Assembly (NCBI GenBank): GCA_964511185.1
Contig: CAZEDU010000105.1
Span: forward strand, 1 to 17,816
Source of the DNA: CAZEDU01 sp964511185
Lineage (GTDB): Bacteria; Myxococcota; Myxococcia; Myxococcales; Myxococcaceae
Direction of reading: 5' to 3'
DNA: 17,816 nucleotides
The notes beneath the pieces are model-generated. The model ran no database searches and was not told the DNA's origin. It saw only the letters and a list, made by a program, of their open reading frames with translations. Below, one piece after another: positions 15,567 through 17,816 of this stretch; position 1 is the stretch's first letter, and every line of letters begins with the position of its first letter. The position numbers and the translations under genes were made by a program.

Positions 15567-15923
15567 ATGAATGAGGGAACGGTTGTCGTCGGGGTCTTCG
15601 TGGTGGCGGTCGGGATCGTGGCCATCTCGCTCGGCCTGGCCGGCACCGCGTTGTGGCGGGGGCGCGAGGGCAGGGGGCTTCCTTCAGGCCTGGTGGCGTG
15701 TCTGCCGATCGCGGCGACGCTGCTCGCCCTGCTGTCGTGGGGATACCGCACGGGATGGGCGTTGGTGAGCGCGCTCTTGGCCATCGCCGCGGCGAGCCTC
15801 TTCGCCATCGCGGTTCGAAGCAGCCCCGGAGCGCGGAACCGGATGATCCGCTGGTCGTGGTGGGCTTCGCTCGCGCTGCTTCTGAGCTACGGAGGCTGCG
15901 TCGCCGCGGGACGGCTCGTTTGA
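15567..15923 (+). CDS. Small integral membrane protein, unknown function
   Basis: This 118-aa protein is not recognised. It has about four hydrophobic segments: residues 5-29 (TVVVGVFVVAVGIVAISLGL), 42-59 (LVACLPIAATLLALLSWG), 63-84 (GWALVSALLAIAAASLFAIA) and 97-115 (SWWASLALLLSYGGCVAAG), with short basic loops (WRGREGR, RSSPGARNRMIR). It starts six bases after the CorC-type gene; the nearest ribosome binding site (GGAGGAAG, 15547-15554) lies inside the end of that gene, about 12 bases upstream, so translation may be coupled. Its last 37 bases overlap the 3' end of the convergent DUF72 gene. Context suggests an accessory to the CorC-type protein, but nothing in the sequence proves it. Confidence 0.75.
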   Translation: MNEGTVVVGVFVVAVGIVAISLGLAGTALWRGREGRGLPSGLVACLPIAATLLALLSWGYRTGWALVSALLAIAAASLFAIAVRSSPGARNRMIRWSWWASLALLLSYGGCVAAGRLV

Positions 15924-16849
15924 GCACCGACGGCGTTCGCGAACCGAAGAACGCTCTCCGGCGCGCAGCCCTCTGCCTTGTTGCTGATGAACACGAAGGC
16001 TTGGGCGTCGCCGCGCAATGCCTCGACACAGAGTTGAGCCAGTTGGGCGCGGCGGAGCAGGTCTTCGTCGGCAAGGCGATCGAACGGGTGGTAGCGCTGC
16101 CGTGCCGCCTCATGGGTGTCTCCAGGGCGGGTGAGCCAGCGGACGACGAGCACGCGGCGAGCGGCTTCGGGCAGGAGCTCCCGTTGCTCGAGCACGCCAG
16201 GCATGGAGGTCCAAGCATTGTGACAGTGCACGGCGCCGGCATCGGCCAGGGCGGCTCCATACGCGCGGGTGAGCAGCTCGGAGTTCCTGATCTCCACCGC
16301 GTAGATCGGCCCCTTCGGCAGCCGCCGGAGAAAGTCGTGCAGCCGGCTGGCGAACTGCGCCGGGGAACGGACCTCGAAGCGAGGGAACTGAAAGATCAGC
16401 GGCCCGGCCTTCTGCCCCAGCCCTTCGACGAACGGAGCGACGACTTGATCCGCTGCGTAGGCGGCGTCGAGCAGGCGCGGGTTTCGCCGGCCGTCGAGGT
16501 TGAACCGCGTGAGGTGCTCGTGCGCCTTGGCCGCGAAACGGAAGTCGTCGGGGACCTGGGCGGCGAACTCGGAGAAGGTGGCCGCGCTGATGGGGCCGTA
16601 GAAGGTGCGGTCGATCTCCACCGCGCGGAGCAGCGGATGCCGGGAGTACGCGGTGAGGCCGCGACGGACAAGCTGCTTCGGTGGCGAGCGAGCGGCGTAG
16701 AGCGCGCCGCTCCAACCCGGGTAGGTCCACGACATCGTGCCCAACCGAAGGGCCGGCGGCAGTCGCTTGGAGAGCGCAGCCACCTCGTCTGGCACCGGCG
16801 CCAGGTCGAGCTGCTCCTGGTCTTGGCCGAACAGCGAGAGCTGTGACAT
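15887..16849 (-). CDS. DUF72 (YecE-like) family protein
   Basis: From ATG 16849-16847 this gives 320 aa starting MSQLSLFG, slightly longer than a typical DUF72 protein. The TIM-barrel-like family motifs are present: LRLGTMSWTYPGWSGALY, AVEIDRTFYGP, FRFAAKAHEHLTRF, GPLIFQFPRF, YAVEIRNSELLT, LVVRWLTRPG and a C-terminal AFVFISNKAEGCAPESVLRF. The biochemical role of DUF72 is not established. The start is uncertain: the frame continues to a TTG at 16888, adding 13 residues, and neither candidate has a clear ribosome binding site. The gene is divergent from the lipoprotein gene and overlaps the small membrane protein gene tail to tail. Confidence 0.9.
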   Translation of the reverse strand: MSQLSLFGQDQEQLDLAPVPDEVAALSKRLPPALRLGTMSWTYPGWSGALYAARSPPKQLVRRGLTAYSRHPLLRAVEIDRTFYGPISAATFSEFAAQVPDDFRFAAKAHEHLTRFNLDGRRNPRLLDAAYAADQVVAPFVEGLGQKAGPLIFQFPRFEVRSPAQFASRLHDFLRRLPKGPIYAVEIRNSELLTRAYGAALADAGAVHCHNAWTSMPGVLEQRELLPEAARRVLVVRWLTRPGDTHEAARQRYHPFDRLADEDLLRRAQLAQLCVEALRGDAQAFVFISNKAEGCAPESVLRFANAVGAQTSRPAATQPP

Positions 16850-16894
16850 CAGATTCGACAGCGCCGCATCGCCCGATTGCTGGCGCAAGGGAGC

Positions 16895-16930
16895 TTGAAC
16901 GTCGGGACATCCCTATGTTTAGCATCCACC
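16895..16930 (+). promoter_or_regulatory. Candidate promoter of the lipoprotein gene, possibly leaderless
   Basis: No Shine-Dalgarno sequence precedes ATG 16931. TTGAAC (16895-16900) could be a -35 element. TAGCAT (16920-16925) or TATGTT (16914-16919) could be a -10, but their distances from TTGAAC (19 and 13 bases) are not ideal. Either -10 would put transcription start within a few bases of the ATG, implying a leaderless or very short-leader mRNA. Confidence 0.25.
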
Positions 16931-17816
16931 ATGCGCTCGCACGTCGATGGCTTGAAAGTTCGCAACCTGATCCTGTTGTCGATCATCGGTCTCGTCGGGT
17001 GTAGCGGCGGTAACACCACCCCTCCTCCGAACACCCCTCCTCCCGAAGAACGGTTCGAGCAGGTGGTGGGCACTGCTGGCGGGACGGTCGCGGCGGCCAG
17101 CGGCGTGTCGATCGAGATTCCGGCGGGTGCCCTCACGGGAGACGTCACCATTACGATCGAGGAGGTCGCCGACGCAGCACCACCGAGCGGCGCGACCTCA
17201 CTCGGCAAGACGATCCAGTTGGGACCCGAAGGGCAAGCCTTCGCCGTTCCCGTGAAGGTGAAGCTTCCGTGGAGCGGGCCGGACAATCTCCCTGTGGCGC
17301 TCGCCCACTCGCCGCGCGGCGGTGGCAACTGGACGACGCTCACGGACAACACGGACTTCGACGCCACGCATGTGTGGGCGGAGACCAACAGCTTCTCGTG
17401 GCTCCAGCCGGTCGCCTACCAAGGCGCAGCGGATACCCCCATCATCTTGGACAAGGACAACCCCACGGGCTGGACCGAGCTCATCTCGGTCGGAGCGACC
17501 CCGAACCTGGTGCTTCAAGGCACGGGCTTCCGTGGAGATACCGTCGTCAAGCTGTTCAAGGAAGGTGTGACAACGGCGACGGTGACGCCCGTGAAGCTCA
17601 CCAAGCAGGGTTTGGAATTTAAGGTCCCTGCGGCCTTCACGGCTACGGTCGGACTGGTCACGATTGAAGCCAAGAACCCGCAGGCCACCGTCGGCGACGA
17701 GGCCGCGGTCTATGTCGTCAACAATCCCCAATTGCAGAGTCTGTCGCCTTCGTCGATCAACATCGAAGAGCGGCTCGACAATAACTACTCAGACATCCAG
17801 TTCTCGGTGAACGTGA
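16931..17816 (+). CDS. Lipoprotein with ZU5-like and IPT/TIG-like domains (3' end missing)
   Basis: The frame is open from ATG 16931 to the window end; 295 codons are visible. The N-terminus is a lipoprotein signal peptide: VRNLILLSIIGLVGCSGG with lipobox LVGC, so Cys24 should be lipidated. A short Pro/Thr-rich linker (NTTPPPNTPPPEE) follows. Residues about 43-140 read as a ZU5-like domain: GTAGGTVAAASGVSIEIPAG, DVTITIEEV, FAVPVKVKLPW. Residues about 165-250 resemble an IPT/TIG domain (LVLQGTGFRGDTVVKLFKEG, GLEFKVPAAF), and another may begin with LQSLSPSSINIEE near the window edge. It is probably an outer-membrane or surface lipoprotein with tandem beta domains; no enzymatic motif is seen. 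Codon use near the end is somewhat richer in A and T than in the neighbouring genes. Confidence 0.88.
   Translation, partial: MRSHVDGLKVRNLILLSIIGLVGCSGGNTTPPPNTPPPEERFEQVVGTAGGTVAAASGVSIEIPAGALTGDVTITIEEVADAAPPSGATSLGKTIQLGPEGQAFAVPVKVKLPWSGPDNLPVALAHSPRGGGNWTTLTDNTDFDATHVWAETNSFSWLQPVAYQGAADTPIILDKDNPTGWTELISVGATPNLVLQGTGFRGDTVVKLFKEGVTTATVTPVKLTKQGLEFKVPAAFTATVGLVTIEAKNPQATVGDEAAVYVVNNPQLQSLSPSSINIEERLDNNYSDIQFSVNV

Noticed and set aside
16905..16914. GGGA-CA-TCCC dyad between the DUF72 and lipoprotein genes as an operator
   Set aside because: Arms of only four bases are expected by chance in GC-rich sequence, and there is no second copy.

Overview
This is a high-GC bacterial window with strong G/C bias at third codon positions. 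The gene content fits a myxobacterium-like member of the Myxococcota: a PilT-type ATPase coupled to a receiver/PilZ protein, a stand-alone Ras-like GTPase, a large FG-GAP surface protein, and a lipoprotein with a ZU5-like domain. That assignment is an inference from gene content. A run of ten N bases at 8464-8473 marks a scaffold gap, so this is a draft or metagenomic assembly.

Layout: (1) 2-4384, plus strand: the 3' part of a very large secreted-type protein with Ig-like domains followed by exactly 21 FG-GAP/VCBS calcium-loop repeats. (2) 6219-4388, minus strand: a two-gene operon, a PilT-family ATPase and a degenerate receiver + PilZ protein, joined by a GTGA stop/start overlap. (3) 6295-8439, plus, divergent from the PilT-like gene: a 714-aa protein with TPRs at the N-terminus and a C-terminal half that follows the layout of biotin carboxylase (ATP-grasp) without its catalytic motifs. 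(4) 8541-12315, plus: a tight four-gene operon of coiled-coil protein, membrane-spanning OmpA-like protein, Ras/Rab-like GTPase and soluble histidine kinase. (5) 12993-12256, minus: a tandem-receiver response regulator whose 3' end overlaps the kinase gene. (6) 13447-13041, minus: the RNase P RNA gene rnpB with a readable promoter, directly upstream of the response regulator. (7) 14182-13517, minus: a peptidoglycan-binding/M15 peptidase, divergent from (8) 14262-15560, plus: a CNNM/CBS/CorC-type membrane protein followed by a small membrane protein (15567-15923). (9) 16849-15887, minus: a DUF72 protein. (10) 16931-17816, plus: the 5' part of a lipoprotein with ZU5-like and IPT/TIG-like domains, running off the window.

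The most interesting unit is region 4-5. The cytoplasmic part of the OmpA-like protein contains a segment that reads like a Roadblock/LC7 (MglB-type) domain, the usual partner fold of prokaryotic Ras-like GTPases, and its periplasmic part looks like a peptidoglycan-binding OmpA C-terminal domain. The next gene is the small GTPase, with Glu where Ras has the catalytic Gln61. The next is a soluble kinase, with a receiver protein convergent on it. Together this suggests an envelope-to-cytoplasm route: cell wall, transmembrane roadblock, Ras-like GTPase, histidine kinase, double receiver. The second candidate novelty is the TPR-pseudo-biotin-carboxylase protein beside the PilT operon.
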